Origin: Sphingobacterium sp.
Lineage (GTDB): Bacteria; Bacteroidota; Bacteroidia; Sphingobacteriales; Sphingobacteriaceae
Assembly (NCBI GenBank): GCA_029239355.1
Contig: JAQZAZ010000053.1
Span: 1-34,639 of the forward strand
Direction: 5' to 3'
DNA length: 34,639 nucleotides
Positions 24,611 to 33,867 of the stretch are shown piece by piece. Position numbers and translations under genes: made by a program. Position 1 is the stretch's first letter. Each line of letters opens with the position of its first letter. The notes under the pieces are model-generated. The model was not told where the DNA came from, searched no databases, and was given only the letters and a program-made list of their open reading frames with translations.

Positions 24611-24641
24611 TTGTATATAAAAACAAATTTATCTAAGTTTG
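24611..24641 (+). promoter_or_regulatory. promoter of yfhO-like gene
   Basis: TTG (24611-24613), 20 nt, then TAAGTTTG (24634-24641), an exact -7 match. The surrounding AAATTTATCTAAGTTTG differs at one base from the trkH and trkA promoter 17-mer. The leader is about 30 nt and contains AAGAGGAT before the ATG. Confidence 0.6.
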
Positions 24642-24675
24642 GCTTTTAAGACTTTTAAACAACCTAAGAGGATAA

Positions 24676-27156
24676 ATGAAAAATTGGTTTAAGGTAAATT
24701 CGGCACATTTGATTGTTATTGCGATCTTTATTGTGCTAGTATTTTTTTATTTCACGCCCGTTTGGCAGGGAAAGACTCTTGCTCAATCTGATGTGGTACA
24801 GGCACAAGCTGGACAAAAGGAATTGTTTGATTATAAAGCCAAAGACGGGAAGACTCCTTTATGGACGAATTCCATGTTTGGTGGGATGCCTACCTATCAA
24901 ATCTGGCAGGGAAATGAAAATAACATTGGTACCTATGTGCTGAAAGCTGTCAAATTTGTTTTTCCAAGTCCGATGGATACGGTGTTGTTTTATCTATTGG
25001 GGGCCTATTTTCTTTTTAGCGTACTACGTATCAAACCCTGGCTCGCTGCGGTTGGCGCAGTGGCTATAGCCTTTACTTCCTACAACTTTATTTATATAGA
25101 AGCAGGCCATATTACCAGGGCCAATGCCATCGCCTTTATACCACCCGTAATTGCTGCGGTGATCATGTGTTACCGTGGGAGCAAGTTATGGGGGCCGGTA
25201 CTGCTTGCTTTGTTTCTTTCCTTGGAAATTCGTGTCAATCACCTGCAGACGACTTATTACTTGTTAATGGCCTTGATGGTATACGTCATTTTTACATTAG
25301 TCGATGCGATTAAACAAAAACAACTAAAGGAATTCTTTATTGCCTCAGGCAGACAGGTAATTGCGGTTATTATTGCTTTAATGGTAAATTCTTCCATTTT
25401 ATTGCCTACCTGGGAGTACAGTAAACTGAGTACGCGTGGTCATGCGAATATCACGAAGGTGGACAATAATAGTACAAAGGAGAAAGGGCTTGACAAGGAA
25501 TATGCTTATGAATGGAGCCAGGGTGTTGGTGAGACCATGACCTTCATGATTCCCAATGCCTATGGTGGCGCTAGTGGTGGCCAATTGGACGAGAAGTCGC
25601 ATGTGGCCAAATTCTTCATGGAAAAAGGCGGAATGTCAACTGTTCAAGCAGGTCAAATTGCCCAAGGAATGCCTACTTATTGGGGAGATAAGCGTTTTAC
25701 ATCTGGACCTTGGTATTTTGGAGCTGGTGTTTTCTTCTTGTTCATCTTGGGACTTGTCATTGTTAAAAACCGCTTCAAATGGTGGATATTAACGACTACA
25801 GTTTTAGCATTGCTTTTGTCGTTTGGTAAGAATTTTACGTTGGTGTCGGATTTATTCTTTGACTATTTCCCAATGTATAATAAATTTAGAGCCGTTGAAT
25901 CCATCTTGGTACTCGTTTCAATCACAGTACCGCTGATGGCTATTATGACAGTAAATGAACTGTTGACGCGGGCCAAAGAAATTACGAATTTGAACAAAAA
26001 AGTGCTGTATACTTTTGCCGGTGTTGGCGGAGTTTGTCTGCTGATCGGTTTGATGCCGGATTTGTTCTTGAACTTCAGAAATGCCGAACATAATAACTTA
26101 ATCGAAACCTTCACTCAGCAAATCGGTGATAAGTCTGCAGCTACGGAGCTGGTGAATCAGCTGGTCCTAGATCGGAAGGATATCGCGAGCAAGGATGCTT
26201 ACCGTTCCTTTGTCATTGTATTGCTTACATTTGGACTTGTTTGGTTTTATCTAAAGAATAAGCTTAATGAGGGGGTGTTATTGGGCGCATTGCTTGTCTT
26301 GTTCCTGTTCGATTTGTGGAGTGTGGATAAACGCTTTTTAAACGATAAGTCGTTTATGGAAAAGGGAGCGACTACACAACAGGTATTCCAGCAACGCGAG
26401 GTCGATCAATTAATTTTATTGGATAAAGATCTAAGTTATCGCGTATTGGATCTAACGACCGATCCATTCGCTGATGCCCGTCCATCCTATTTCCATAAAT
26501 CGTTAGGAGGTTATCATGCGGCGAAATTGATGCGTTTCCAAGAGATTTTAGAGAATCAGTTCAATGGAGCGCTTAACGAAGACGTGCTTGATATGTTTAA
26601 TGTGCGTTACCTGATTACGACAGATCCTCAAAATCAATCGCAGCGTATTGTCAGACGGAGCACGGCGGCCGGTAATGCCTGGTTTGTGGACAAAGTGACG
26701 TTTGTAAAAGGAAACGCCGAGGAAATGCAAGCAATAAGCTCTTTTGATCCGCGTAAAGAAGCTTTCGTGAACCAACAGTATCAAAATGAAATCAAGGCAA
26801 AAACTTCAAGTGCGGCGACAGCAGGCGAAATTAAACTGATATCCTATCATCCCGATAAAATGCAGTATGAATATACTGCTGATAATGATGCTTTTGCGGT
26901 ATTTTCCGAGATTTTTTACGATAAGGGCTGGAAGGCTTATGTGGATGGAAAGGAAATACCAATAATACGCGCCGATTATTTGTTAAGAGCCTTACAGTTG
27001 CCTGCAGGGACGCATAAAGTCGAATTTATCTTTGATCCCGAGTCACACAAAATGGGGAATTTATTGACTTTAATATCGTCGATTATCCTCGGGTTAGGGA
27101 TAATAGCAGCAGCATATTTCTCTTTACGGAATACAAAAAAAGAAACAGCCGTATAA
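24676..27156 (+). CDS. YfhO family membrane protein
   Basis: This 826-residue multi-helix inner-membrane protein of the YfhO family (PF09586) is distantly related to GT-C membrane glycosyltransferases. It has about a dozen membrane segments, the first at about 10-28, and the early SDVVQAQAGQKEL and WTNSMFGGMPTYQIW (about 38-75) are typical of the Bacteroidota members. The C-terminal extracytoplasmic domain ends with the family mark GWKAYVDGKEIPI, then LPAGTHKVEFIFDP and a last helix (about 797-818). Some relatives act in glycosylating cell-wall or surface polymers; the substrate here is unknown. ATG 24676 has a purine-rich site just ahead. The stop lies inside a bidirectional terminator shared with rnhB. 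Confidence 0.85.
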   Translation: MKNWFKVNSAHLIVIAIFIVLVFFYFTPVWQGKTLAQSDVVQAQAGQKELFDYKAKDGKTPLWTNSMFGGMPTYQIWQGNENNIGTYVLKAVKFVFPSPMDTVLFYLLGAYFLFSVLRIKPWLAAVGAVAIAFTSYNFIYIEAGHITRANAIAFIPPVIAAVIMCYRGSKLWGPVLLALFLSLEIRVNHLQTTYYLLMALMVYVIFTLVDAIKQKQLKEFFIASGRQVIAVIIALMVNSSILLPTWEYSKLSTRGHANITKVDNNSTKEKGLDKEYAYEWSQGVGETMTFMIPNAYGGASGGQLDEKSHVAKFFMEKGGMSTVQAGQIAQGMPTYWGDKRFTSGPWYFGAGVFFLFILGLVIVKNRFKWWILTTTVLALLLSFGKNFTLVSDLFFDYFPMYNKFRAVESILVLVSITVPLMAIMTVNELLTRAKEITNLNKKVLYTFAGVGGVCLLIGLMPDLFLNFRNAEHNNLIETFTQQIGDKSAATELVNQLVLDRKDIASKDAYRSFVIVLLTFGLVWFYLKNKLNEGVLLGALLVLFLFDLWSVDKRFLNDKSFMEKGATTQQVFQQREVDQLILLDKDLSYRVLDLTTDPFADARPSYFHKSLGGYHAAKLMRFQEILENQFNGALNEDVLDMFNVRYLITTDPQNQSQRIVRRSTAAGNAWFVDKVTFVKGNAEEMQAISSFDPRKEAFVNQQYQNEIKAKTSSAATAGEIKLISYHPDKMQYEYTADNDAFAVFSEIFYDKGWKAYVDGKEIPIIRADYLLRALQLPAGTHKVEFIFDPESHKMGNLLTLISSIILGLGIIAAAYFSLRNTKKETAV

Positions 27157-27171
27157 TTGGCTGTTTCTTTT
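27138..27171. terminator. bidirectional terminator between yfhO and rnhB
   Basis: AAAAGAAACAGCC (27138-27150) and GGCTGTTTCTTTT (27159-27171) form a perfect 13-bp stem with an 8-nt loop. The left arm lies in the last codons of the yfhO gene. T tracts end both strands. Confidence 0.9.
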
Positions 27172-27186
27172 AAAAAGTTTGGAGCT

Positions 27187-27783
27187 TTAGAATAATTTGA
27201 GCTGTGGATCAGTTATTCTAAAGCTTTTTCTATGATGTGGTGTTGCCCCATATTCAAGCACTGCAGTCCGGTGCTTTACAGTCGGATAGCCTTTATTATT
27301 GAGCCAGTCATAAGCAGGATAGTCCGAAGCAATCGTATCCATGTATTCGTCGCGGTAAGTTTTTGCTAGGATGGAAGCCGCGGCAATAGAAAGATATTTT
27401 CCATCTCCCTTGACAATGCAGGAATGAGGGACTGTTTGGTAGGGAATAAACCTATTGCCATCCACAATAATATATTCAGCTTTTATCTTTAGCATATTCA
27501 AAGCTTTATGCATGGCAAGATAACTGGCATTGTGAATATTGATGCGGTCTATTTCTTCGGCAGAGACACTCGCCACAGCATAGGCAAGTGCTTCCCGTTC
27601 GATAATGGGACGCATTTCCATCCGTTTTTTCTCGCTTAACTGTTTCGAATCGTTGAGCAATGCATGATGATAGTCCGTTGGGAAAATTACTGCTGCGGCA
27701 AAAACCGGACCTGCCAAACAACCTCTACCCGCTTCGTCACATCCAGCTTCAATTTGTTGATCTTGATAATATGATAATAGCAT
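27187..27783 (-). CDS. rnhB: ribonuclease HII
   Basis: This 198-residue enzyme cuts the RNA strand of RNA-DNA hybrids and starts removal of single ribonucleotides from DNA. The catalytic D16-E17 lie in GCDEAGRGCLAGPV, D108 in IIVDGNRF, and the fourth acid is probably D145 in KTYRDEYM. GDGKYLSIAAASILAK (about 126-141) and GYPTVKHR are further family marks. Length is normal. The ATG at 27783 is the only sensible start. It is convergent with yfhO and divergent from the receptor gene. Confidence 0.95.
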   Translation of the reverse strand: MLLSYYQDQQIEAGCDEAGRGCLAGPVFAAAVIFPTDYHHALLNDSKQLSEKKRMEMRPIIEREALAYAVASVSAEEIDRINIHNASYLAMHKALNMLKIKAEYIIVDGNRFIPYQTVPHSCIVKGDGKYLSIAAASILAKTYRDEYMDTIASDYPAYDWLNNKGYPTVKHRTAVLEYGATPHHRKSFRITDPQLKLF

Positions 27784-28006
27784 CTTTCTTATTCTGTAAA
27801 TGAACGAAATTACAAATAAAATTAGAGTTATGCATTGTAACTTCTGTGTGAATAATGCCCTTTTACATTAATTAACACTAATAATATCTTCTTTTGTAAA
27901 GATTTAGAATGTGCTGTTGCAAATAGGAAAGAGATGGGTTGGTTAAACTTAGCCCTTGGGCATTAGGTCAAAGATTGTCAATTATAGAAATATAAAAATA
28001 AGTATT

Positions 28007-30844
28007 ATGAGAGGCTTCTTGCTTTTTTTGTTGAGTATGTTATCAGGATGGACCGTATACGGCCAGACCAAAGGCGTACAGGGAATGTTGAAAGATGACA
28101 AGAACCGCGTCATTGCGGGAGCGACGGTTAAGTTGACGTCAAAATTGGATTCCATGATTGCTGGGTCAAACATGGCGGGGATTTTTACCTTTGATAAAAT
28201 CAAAGCGGATACGTTTAAGATTACTGTCTCAAACCTGGGTTTTGAGCGCTTCGAAAAAGAGTTCGTATTTCCTAAAGGTGAGGCAAAATATATTATCCCT
28301 AGCCTGACCCTGCAGCAGAATTCTCAAATGCTTGAGGAAGTTGTTGTGGACGGTGTGCCGACGGTGGTTGTGAAAAGCGATACCTTGGAGTACACCATGA
28401 AGGATCTGAAATTACGTGATGGGGCAGTTGCAGAGGATGCGCTGAAAAAATTACAAGGTGTTGAAGTCGATAAAGATGGCAATGTCACTGCACAGGGCGA
28501 GTCTGTCAAAAGGGTCAGAATCAATGGAAAAGATTTCTTTGGAGGCGATGTTAAGACCGCCACTCAGAATCTTCCGGCTAATATTGTGCAAAAAATGCAA
28601 ATTATTGACGACTATGGCGATATGGCTAACATTACCGGAAATAAAAATGGCGAATCTGAAAAAGTCCTGAATATTCAGATTGATCCGAAATATAACCAAG
28701 GCCATATGACGACACTTCGTGCGGGCTATGGGACAGAAGACCGTTATCAGGCGACAGGAATGTGGATGGGGATGCGCGAAGGGGAGCAGCTTTCCATTCT
28801 CGGAAATTTAAACAATACCAATGCACCCCTGTTTGATTTCAATACCACGGGAGGTGGGGCCCGTCGCGGCCAAGGTGGCGGTGGACGTCGTGGAGGCGGT
28901 ATGTTTGGCGGCTCAGATGGCCTGACCAAGATAGGCTCCATTGGACTTAATTTTCGTAAAGATTTTTCGGATAAGCTGACAGCTTACGGCAGCTATAGTT
29001 TTAGCCATACTAATAATACGACGCTGTCGGAACGTTTTCAAGAAAATACATTACCCAATATTATGCAAACCGATAGTGTTTCCACTAATACGAATACCAT
29101 AGGTGGAAGCCATCGTTTTGAAGCTAATATTGAATGGAAGCCGTCCAGCAAAGATTATATTAAAATATCTCCGCAGTTTGGCTATGAGAATAGTGATGCT
29201 ACAACACTTTCAAATTCGATTACATATCGGAGTAATATATTCAATAATTCACAAGACCAGAATGTTATTGCTAATTCAACTGCGCCCAGATTTGGAATTA
29301 GTGGATTGTATAATCGTAAACTAAACGATAAAGGAAGAAATGTTTTTGTCAATATGAATTTCAATAATGCAAAAACAAAAAAAGATCAAAATGCAATTTT
29401 AGATCGCTTATTGGCAGATCCAAATAACGCAGATGCTCCTTTAAGCTCGATTTATGAGAAGACAATTTTGGAATCAAATAACAAAAGTTGGAATGGAGGG
29501 GCTTCATTGAACTATACTGAACCACTATCGGAAAAAGGAAAATTGGAGCTAACCTACGATTTCAACAAGAATAAATATGATAATTATAATAAGCAAGAAG
29601 GATTTGATAAAGATGGAAATTTGATTTCTGAAGATCCAAAATTGAATTTTGATTACAATTATGATTATTCTTTCTCAACACATAAAGTTGGGGCGAATTA
29701 CTTGTATAATGGTGATAAAATAACCTATTCTATTGGTGCGGCGGCACAACCTTCTCAATTGCGCGGAGATGCAATAAGTTCGGGGTTGGTTGTTCCGATT
29801 CATCGTAATAACATGAATTGGATGCCTATTGCGCGATTTGAATATAAATTTTCAAGGCAATCAAATATTTCGGTAAATTATTCCGGAACGCCCAATGAAC
29901 CATCGGTGACCCAAATCCTACCATTCGATATGAGCACAAATCGTACGAGTATTGTGATCGGTAATGCGAACTTAAATCCTGAATTTAGCCATCAATTGAA
30001 CGTTCGCTTTCGTAAGAATGATTTTCAAAAAGGAAATAATTTATTCGCTTTTGTCAATGCAAGCTTGACCAATAATAAAATTGTAAGTTTAAACAAGAGC
30101 TATTTTGACGACTTGATAGACTATCAAACCGGAGAGACAAATTCAACTTTAATTTCTGAAACTCGCTACTTAAATGAGGCAAATGATAAGCCATTTAATG
30201 TCAATTCATTTTATCACTATGGTAAATCACTAAAAGAAAAAACCTACAATATTATGCTAATGGGGGGAATATCCTACAATAAAAATATTGGATACGTTTC
30301 TACGGATAAAGACGATAATATGGGTCAGAAAAATATTGCCCGAAATATTGTTTTTAATCAAGGTTTAATGTTTAGATATAATCCGTCAGAGAATTTGGAA
30401 ATTAATCCAGGTGTTCGCTATCAATATAATCATACGGAAAATTCGCTGACAAATCGTACGACGAATGTTTCTTCCTGGACGCCGACTTTGATTGGTTCAG
30501 TCAATATTACACCAACAACAATTTTTGGAGCAGACCTTTCAAAACAATTTAATACTGGCTATGGTGCAGGGATCAATGCAAATCCATTTGTTATTAATAC
30601 CTATGTGGAGCAAAAATTCTTAAGGGATCAGCGCGGTACCATACGTCTGCAGGCATTTGACTTGTTGAATGAGCAAACCAATGTATCGAGAACAGTGAGT
30701 GAATCCATGATTATGGATAGTCGTACCAATCGTCTCGGACGTTATTTTATGTTGTTATTCACTTACAAATTCCAAAAATTTGCGATGGGTAATCCACAAG
30801 GAGAAAACAGATTCCCTGGAGGTATGAGACCTCCTCGTATGTAA
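28007..30844 (+). CDS. outer-membrane beta-barrel protein, TonB-receptor type
   Basis: This 945-residue outer-membrane protein has a signal peptide (about 1-19, GWTVYG before QTKG), a carboxypeptidase-like regulatory domain (about 23-105), a plug-like region (about 110-220, with DGVPTVVVKSDTLEYTM and VRINGKDFFGGDVKTA), a glycine/arginine-rich loop (about 282-304), then a large beta-barrel of the OMP_b-brl_3 type (PF14905) to the C-terminus. No SusD partner is adjacent and the final residue is M, not aromatic. ATG 28007 is used because the upstream TTG 27956 gives no signal peptide. Base composition is mosaic: high GC in the first 1.1 kb, clearly AT-rich from about 29160 to 30600. Substrate unknown. 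Confidence 0.85.
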   Translation: MRGFLLFLLSMLSGWTVYGQTKGVQGMLKDDKNRVIAGATVKLTSKLDSMIAGSNMAGIFTFDKIKADTFKITVSNLGFERFEKEFVFPKGEAKYIIPSLTLQQNSQMLEEVVVDGVPTVVVKSDTLEYTMKDLKLRDGAVAEDALKKLQGVEVDKDGNVTAQGESVKRVRINGKDFFGGDVKTATQNLPANIVQKMQIIDDYGDMANITGNKNGESEKVLNIQIDPKYNQGHMTTLRAGYGTEDRYQATGMWMGMREGEQLSILGNLNNTNAPLFDFNTTGGGARRGQGGGGRRGGGMFGGSDGLTKIGSIGLNFRKDFSDKLTAYGSYSFSHTNNTTLSERFQENTLPNIMQTDSVSTNTNTIGGSHRFEANIEWKPSSKDYIKISPQFGYENSDATTLSNSITYRSNIFNNSQDQNVIANSTAPRFGISGLYNRKLNDKGRNVFVNMNFNNAKTKKDQNAILDRLLADPNNADAPLSSIYEKTILESNNKSWNGGASLNYTEPLSEKGKLELTYDFNKNKYDNYNKQEGFDKDGNLISEDPKLNFDYNYDYSFSTHKVGANYLYNGDKITYSIGAAAQPSQLRGDAISSGLVVPIHRNNMNWMPIARFEYKFSRQSNISVNYSGTPNEPSVTQILPFDMSTNRTSIVIGNANLNPEFSHQLNVRFRKNDFQKGNNLFAFVNASLTNNKIVSLNKSYFDDLIDYQTGETNSTLISETRYLNEANDKPFNVNSFYHYGKSLKEKTYNIMLMGGISYNKNIGYVSTDKDDNMGQKNIARNIVFNQGLMFRYNPSENLEINPGVRYQYNHTENSLTNRTTNVSSWTPTLIGSVNITPTTIFGADLSKQFNTGYGAGINANPFVINTYVEQKFLRDQRGTIRLQAFDLLNEQTNVSRTVSESMIMDSRTNRLGRYFMLLFTYKFQKFAMGNPQGENRFPGGMRPPRM

Positions 30845-30873
30845 CCTTATAGCTGCATTACAAAAAATAAAGG

Positions 30874-30903
30874 CGGTCATAGTGATTTCACTATGACCGT
30901 TTT
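30874..30903 (+). terminator. terminator of the receptor gene
   Basis: CGGTCATAGTG (30874-30884) and CACTATGACCG (30889-30899) form a perfect 11-bp stem with loop ATTT, followed by TTTT. Confidence 0.9.
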
Positions 30904-30918
30904 GCATTTAAAAATCCC

Positions 30919-30926
30919 TAGCTTTG
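30919..30926 (+). promoter_or_regulatory. -7 promoter box TAGCTTTG of the GNAT gene
   Basis: This is an exact TAnnTTTG match, 16 nt before the ATG at 30943. The nearest TTG upstream (in the terminator tail) is only 14 nt away, so the -33 element is poor. Confidence 0.4.
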
Positions 30927-30942
30927 CAAAAAAGTGCGTGAA

Positions 30943-31389
30943 ATGATAAGATTTGATAAGTTAACGGTAGGAGATATTCCGTCCATTGTAGCATTGATGG
31001 AAACATTTTATGCCATCGATGGGTATGCTATCGACCGCGATATAACAATTGATAATTTTGATCTTTTTATCAACAATCCTCAATTCGGGCAAGCTTGGTT
31101 GATTCGCAATGGAGAAGATATTTTAGGCTATACGATCGTCACCTATTTCTTTAGTTTTGAATTCAAAGGCTTGGTAGGTCTTCTCGATGAACTTTTTGTA
31201 GACGGGAAAGCTAGAGGAATGGGACTTGGAAAACTAGCGGTCGAATTTGTAACTTCCTACTTGGAATCGAAAAACTGCAAAATGATCTTGCTGGAAGTCG
31301 AGGAACATAATGAACGGGCCATTCATCTCTATAAGAAGAGTGGTTTTGCCTTTCACCCACGCAAATTTATGCGTAAACACATCAATTAG
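30943..31389 (+). CDS. GNAT family N-acetyltransferase
   Basis: This 148-residue single-domain acetyltransferase uses acetyl-CoA to modify an amine. Motif A is clear in LLDELFVDGKARGMGLGKLA (about 83-102), with R-G-M-G-L-G binding the CoA pyrophosphate, and motif B in HNERAIHLYKKSGF (about 124-137). Specificity cannot be read from sequence. ATG 30943 is preferred over GTG 30934. It has its own -7 box and is followed after 18 nt by the M16 peptidase gene, with which it probably forms an operon. Confidence 0.88.
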   Translation: MIRFDKLTVGDIPSIVALMETFYAIDGYAIDRDITIDNFDLFINNPQFGQAWLIRNGEDILGYTIVTYFFSFEFKGLVGLLDELFVDGKARGMGLGKLAVEFVTSYLESKNCKMILLEVEEHNERAIHLYKKSGFAFHPRKFMRKHIN

Positions 31390-31407
31390 AGAAATTTCAT
31401 AAACTGA

Positions 31408-32637
31408 ATGGAGTACGAAATCATCAGACTTTCAAATGGAATCCGTGTGGTATTCCAATATCAAAATTTGCCAGTAACCCATGTATGTATGGTCATCAAT
31501 GCAGGCTCCCGGGACGAATCGGAGGGTAAGTATGGTGTTGCCCATTTTATTGAACATCTTATATTTAAAAGGACCGAGAAGCGCTCCACACAGCAGATTA
31601 TCAATTATCTGGAGTCCGTCGGGGGGGATCTGAATGCCTATACGACAAAAGAATACACTTGTGTTCATGCCTCTATATTGCAACCATATCTCAACCGGGC
31701 ACTGGATTTATTTGAGGATATTTTCTTTCATTCTACTTTTCCTGAAGTGGAAATTGATAAAGAAAAATCAGTTATCGTTGATGAAATGGCCTCTTATCTG
31801 GATAGTCCTGAAGAATCGATTGTCGATGATTTCGAAGATCTTGTATTCAGGGGATCAGGTTTAGGACACAATATACTGGGCGTTGAAGATCAGCTTTTAG
31901 CTTTGCAAAAGAACGATATCACAGACTTTATGCAGGCTAACTACGATACCCATGAAATGGTCATTGGCATTACAGGTAACTACAGTCTAAAAGAGGTAGA
32001 AAAGTTGTTACATAAGGCTTTCGGAGCTATAGGACAACATGCTATTTCGCGTTCCAGAAATGATGTGCAACCAATTACGGTACAACACCTCGAAGTTCCC
32101 AAGCCTATTAATCAGGTACATTATATGCTCGGATCATTGGCCTATGACTATCGTGATGAACGTAAAACGGGGCTGTTGCTTTTGAATAATATGCTAGGGG
32201 GAATGGGAATGGGCTCTATCCTCAATCTCTCTATCCGCGAAAAATATGGCATTGCCTATACGATCGAATCTAATTACACGATCTTCTCGGATACAGGATT
32301 ATTTAGCATTTATCTCGGGACTGATGAAGAAAAGGTGGAAAAGGCTAAAAAACTAGTATTTAGAGAGCTATATAAAATGTGTGAGCACCCCCTGTCAGCT
32401 ATTAAGTTGAAGAAGGCAAAACAAAAGTTTATTGGTCAAATTGCCTTGACAGAAGAAAATAGGATGAGCATGATTATTTCGGCCGCCAAGAATGTGATGG
32501 ATTATGACCGTGTTATTTTATTGGATGAGGTGATTGAAAAAATACAGCATTTAGATAGCGCTAATCTCTTAAATATTGCGCAGGATGTATTTGACCCTCG
32601 GAAGATGCTGTCGTTGAGTTTTGTCCCAGAGGATTAA
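31408..32637 (+). CDS. M16 family zinc metallopeptidase
   Basis: This 409-residue peptidase is of the pitrilysin/processing-peptidase type. The inverted zinc motif H46-x-x-E49-H50 (HFIEH) is intact, with the third ligand at E126 in VIVDEMASY, the usual spacing of about 75 residues. The second half carries the non-catalytic M16_C domain (about 165-345), with GMGMGSILNLSIREKYGIAYTI (about 262-283) holding the substrate-binding R and Y. It is predicted cytoplasmic, having no signal peptide. Single-chain members of this length act as homodimers or on short peptides. The M16 gene sits 18 nt after the GNAT gene. Its substrate is unknown. Confidence 0.9.
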   Translation: MEYEIIRLSNGIRVVFQYQNLPVTHVCMVINAGSRDESEGKYGVAHFIEHLIFKRTEKRSTQQIINYLESVGGDLNAYTTKEYTCVHASILQPYLNRALDLFEDIFFHSTFPEVEIDKEKSVIVDEMASYLDSPEESIVDDFEDLVFRGSGLGHNILGVEDQLLALQKNDITDFMQANYDTHEMVIGITGNYSLKEVEKLLHKAFGAIGQHAISRSRNDVQPITVQHLEVPKPINQVHYMLGSLAYDYRDERKTGLLLLNNMLGGMGMGSILNLSIREKYGIAYTIESNYTIFSDTGLFSIYLGTDEEKVEKAKKLVFRELYKMCEHPLSAIKLKKAKQKFIGQIALTEENRMSMIISAAKNVMDYDRVILLDEVIEKIQHLDSANLLNIAQDVFDPRKMLSLSFVPED

Positions 32638-32654
32638 TATTTGATAGAATTCTA

Positions 32655-32662
32655 TATATTTG
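32655..32662 (+). promoter_or_regulatory. -7 promoter box TATATTTG of fabD
   Basis: This is an exact TAnnTTTG match in the 99-nt gap after the M16 gene, giving a leader of about 70 nt. No TTG is seen at the right distance. A four-residue frame (ATG at 32684) lies in the leader. Confidence 0.4.
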
Positions 32663-32736
32663 CGGTTACAGTAATTCTTAAATATGAAAGTGAGCTTCTG
32701 AGCGCTTATCAGTCTTTAAAGAAAAAAATATAACAG

Positions 32737-33627
32737 ATGAAAACAGCATACGTATTTCCTGGTCAAGGAGCCCAATTTGTTGGAATGGGTCAGGACCTGT
32801 ATAATTTAAATGAAGAAACAAAAGCATTATTCGAGAAAGCCAATGATATTTTAGGGTTTCGCATCACAGATATTATGTTTTCTGGCACGGATGAGGAATT
32901 GAAACAGACCAATGTCACACAGCCTGCAATTTTTTTGCACTCTGTTATTCTGGCTAAAGCCTTAGGAGGTTCTTTTCAGCCAGCTATGGTAGCAGGGCAC
33001 TCCTTAGGTGAATTTTCAGCGTTGGTAGCGGCGGGTGCCTTAAGTTTTGAAGATGGATTGAAGCTGGTGTCCCAGCGTGCCAATGCGATGCAAAAAGCAT
33101 GTGAATTACAGCCTTCAACGATGGCTGCAATTTTGGGGCTAGAAGACAGTGTGGTGGAAGAAATTTGTGCCAAAGTGGATGCGGTGGTTGTTGCTGCGAA
33201 CTACAATTGTCCTGGACAATTGGTCATCTCCGGATCAATTGAGGGTGTAGATAAAGCCTGTGCTTTGTTGACAGAGGCAGGAGCGAAGAGAGCACTAAAA
33301 TTAAATGTTGGTGGTGCATTTCACTCGCCATTAATGGAATCTGCTAAAGTAGAGTTGCAAGCTGCAATTGAAGCAACGGATATCCTTTCTCCAAGATGTC
33401 CTATTTATCAAAACATTGATGCGCAGCCACAGACTGAACCTGCTATTATTAAGCAGAATCTGATTGCACAGTTGACTGGTGCTGTTCGTTGGACGCAGAC
33501 GGTACAAAATATGCTTACGGATGGTGCTACTGCATTCGTAGAGGTTGGGCCGGGCAATGTTTTGCAAGGCTTAGTGAAAAAAGTCGATCGTCAAGTACAA
33601 ACTTCAGCGGCTTCTGTAACAGCTTAA
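32737..33627 (+). CDS. fabD: malonyl-CoA:ACP transacylase
   Basis: This 296-residue enzyme loads malonyl groups from CoA onto acyl carrier protein for fatty acid synthesis. The catalytic S89 lies in GHSLGE (87-92), the carboxylate-binding R114 in SQRANAMQ, H196 in GGAFHSPLM, and the oxyanion loop is GQGAQ (9-13). VEVGPGNVLQGLVKK near the end is typical. Length is normal for FabD. It has its own -7 box, and a strong terminator follows. No other fab gene is in the window. Confidence 0.95.
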   Translation: MKTAYVFPGQGAQFVGMGQDLYNLNEETKALFEKANDILGFRITDIMFSGTDEELKQTNVTQPAIFLHSVILAKALGGSFQPAMVAGHSLGEFSALVAAGALSFEDGLKLVSQRANAMQKACELQPSTMAAILGLEDSVVEEICAKVDAVVVAANYNCPGQLVISGSIEGVDKACALLTEAGAKRALKLNVGGAFHSPLMESAKVELQAAIEATDILSPRCPIYQNIDAQPQTEPAIIKQNLIAQLTGAVRWTQTVQNMLTDGATAFVEVGPGNVLQGLVKKVDRQVQTSAASVTA

Positions 33628-33650
33628 AATTTGTCGTAACAAAAAAATTT

Positions 33651-33681
33651 AAAGGGGCAGTTCACAACTGTCCCTTTTTTT
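33651..33681 (+). terminator. terminator of fabD
   Basis: AAAGGGGCAGTT (33651-33662) and AACTGTCCCTTT (33666-33677) pair over 12 positions with one wobble around a 3-nt loop, and further T residues follow. It could also act on the opposite strand for the RDD gene. Confidence 0.85.
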
Positions 33682-33749
33682 ATATTTAAAATCCAACAGC
33701 ACTTTCTTGATAAAATGCAGATTAAAGGGACACCAATAGCTCTCTTCTA

Positions 33750-33782
33750 ACGGTGCTTGTACGGTGCTGGTTCGGTCATGAG
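33750..33782 (+). repeat. short tandem 11-bp repeat
   Basis: Three 11-bp units stand head to tail: ACGGTGCTTGT, ACGGTGCTGGT and a diverged TCGGTCATGAG. They lie between the convergent fabD and RDD genes, downstream of both, so a promoter role is unlikely. Confidence 0.45.
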
Positions 33783-33867
33783 CGTGTAAAAGCCGTGTTA
33801 TATCCAATGAATATTCGTCTCTTAACCAGGTGATAATAGAACTTAATCTTAATAAGGTGTTGTCAAG

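Noticed and set aside
27853..27965. Inverted 8-mer TAATGCCC / GGGCATTA about 100 bp apart upstream of the receptor gene
   Set aside because: Eight-base arms this far apart are expected by chance in AT-rich intergenic DNA, and the second copy lies too near the start for a clear operator role.
28851..28920. Glycine/arginine-rich stretch in the receptor as a sequencing artefact
   Set aside because: The frame stays open through it and such loops occur in this barrel family.
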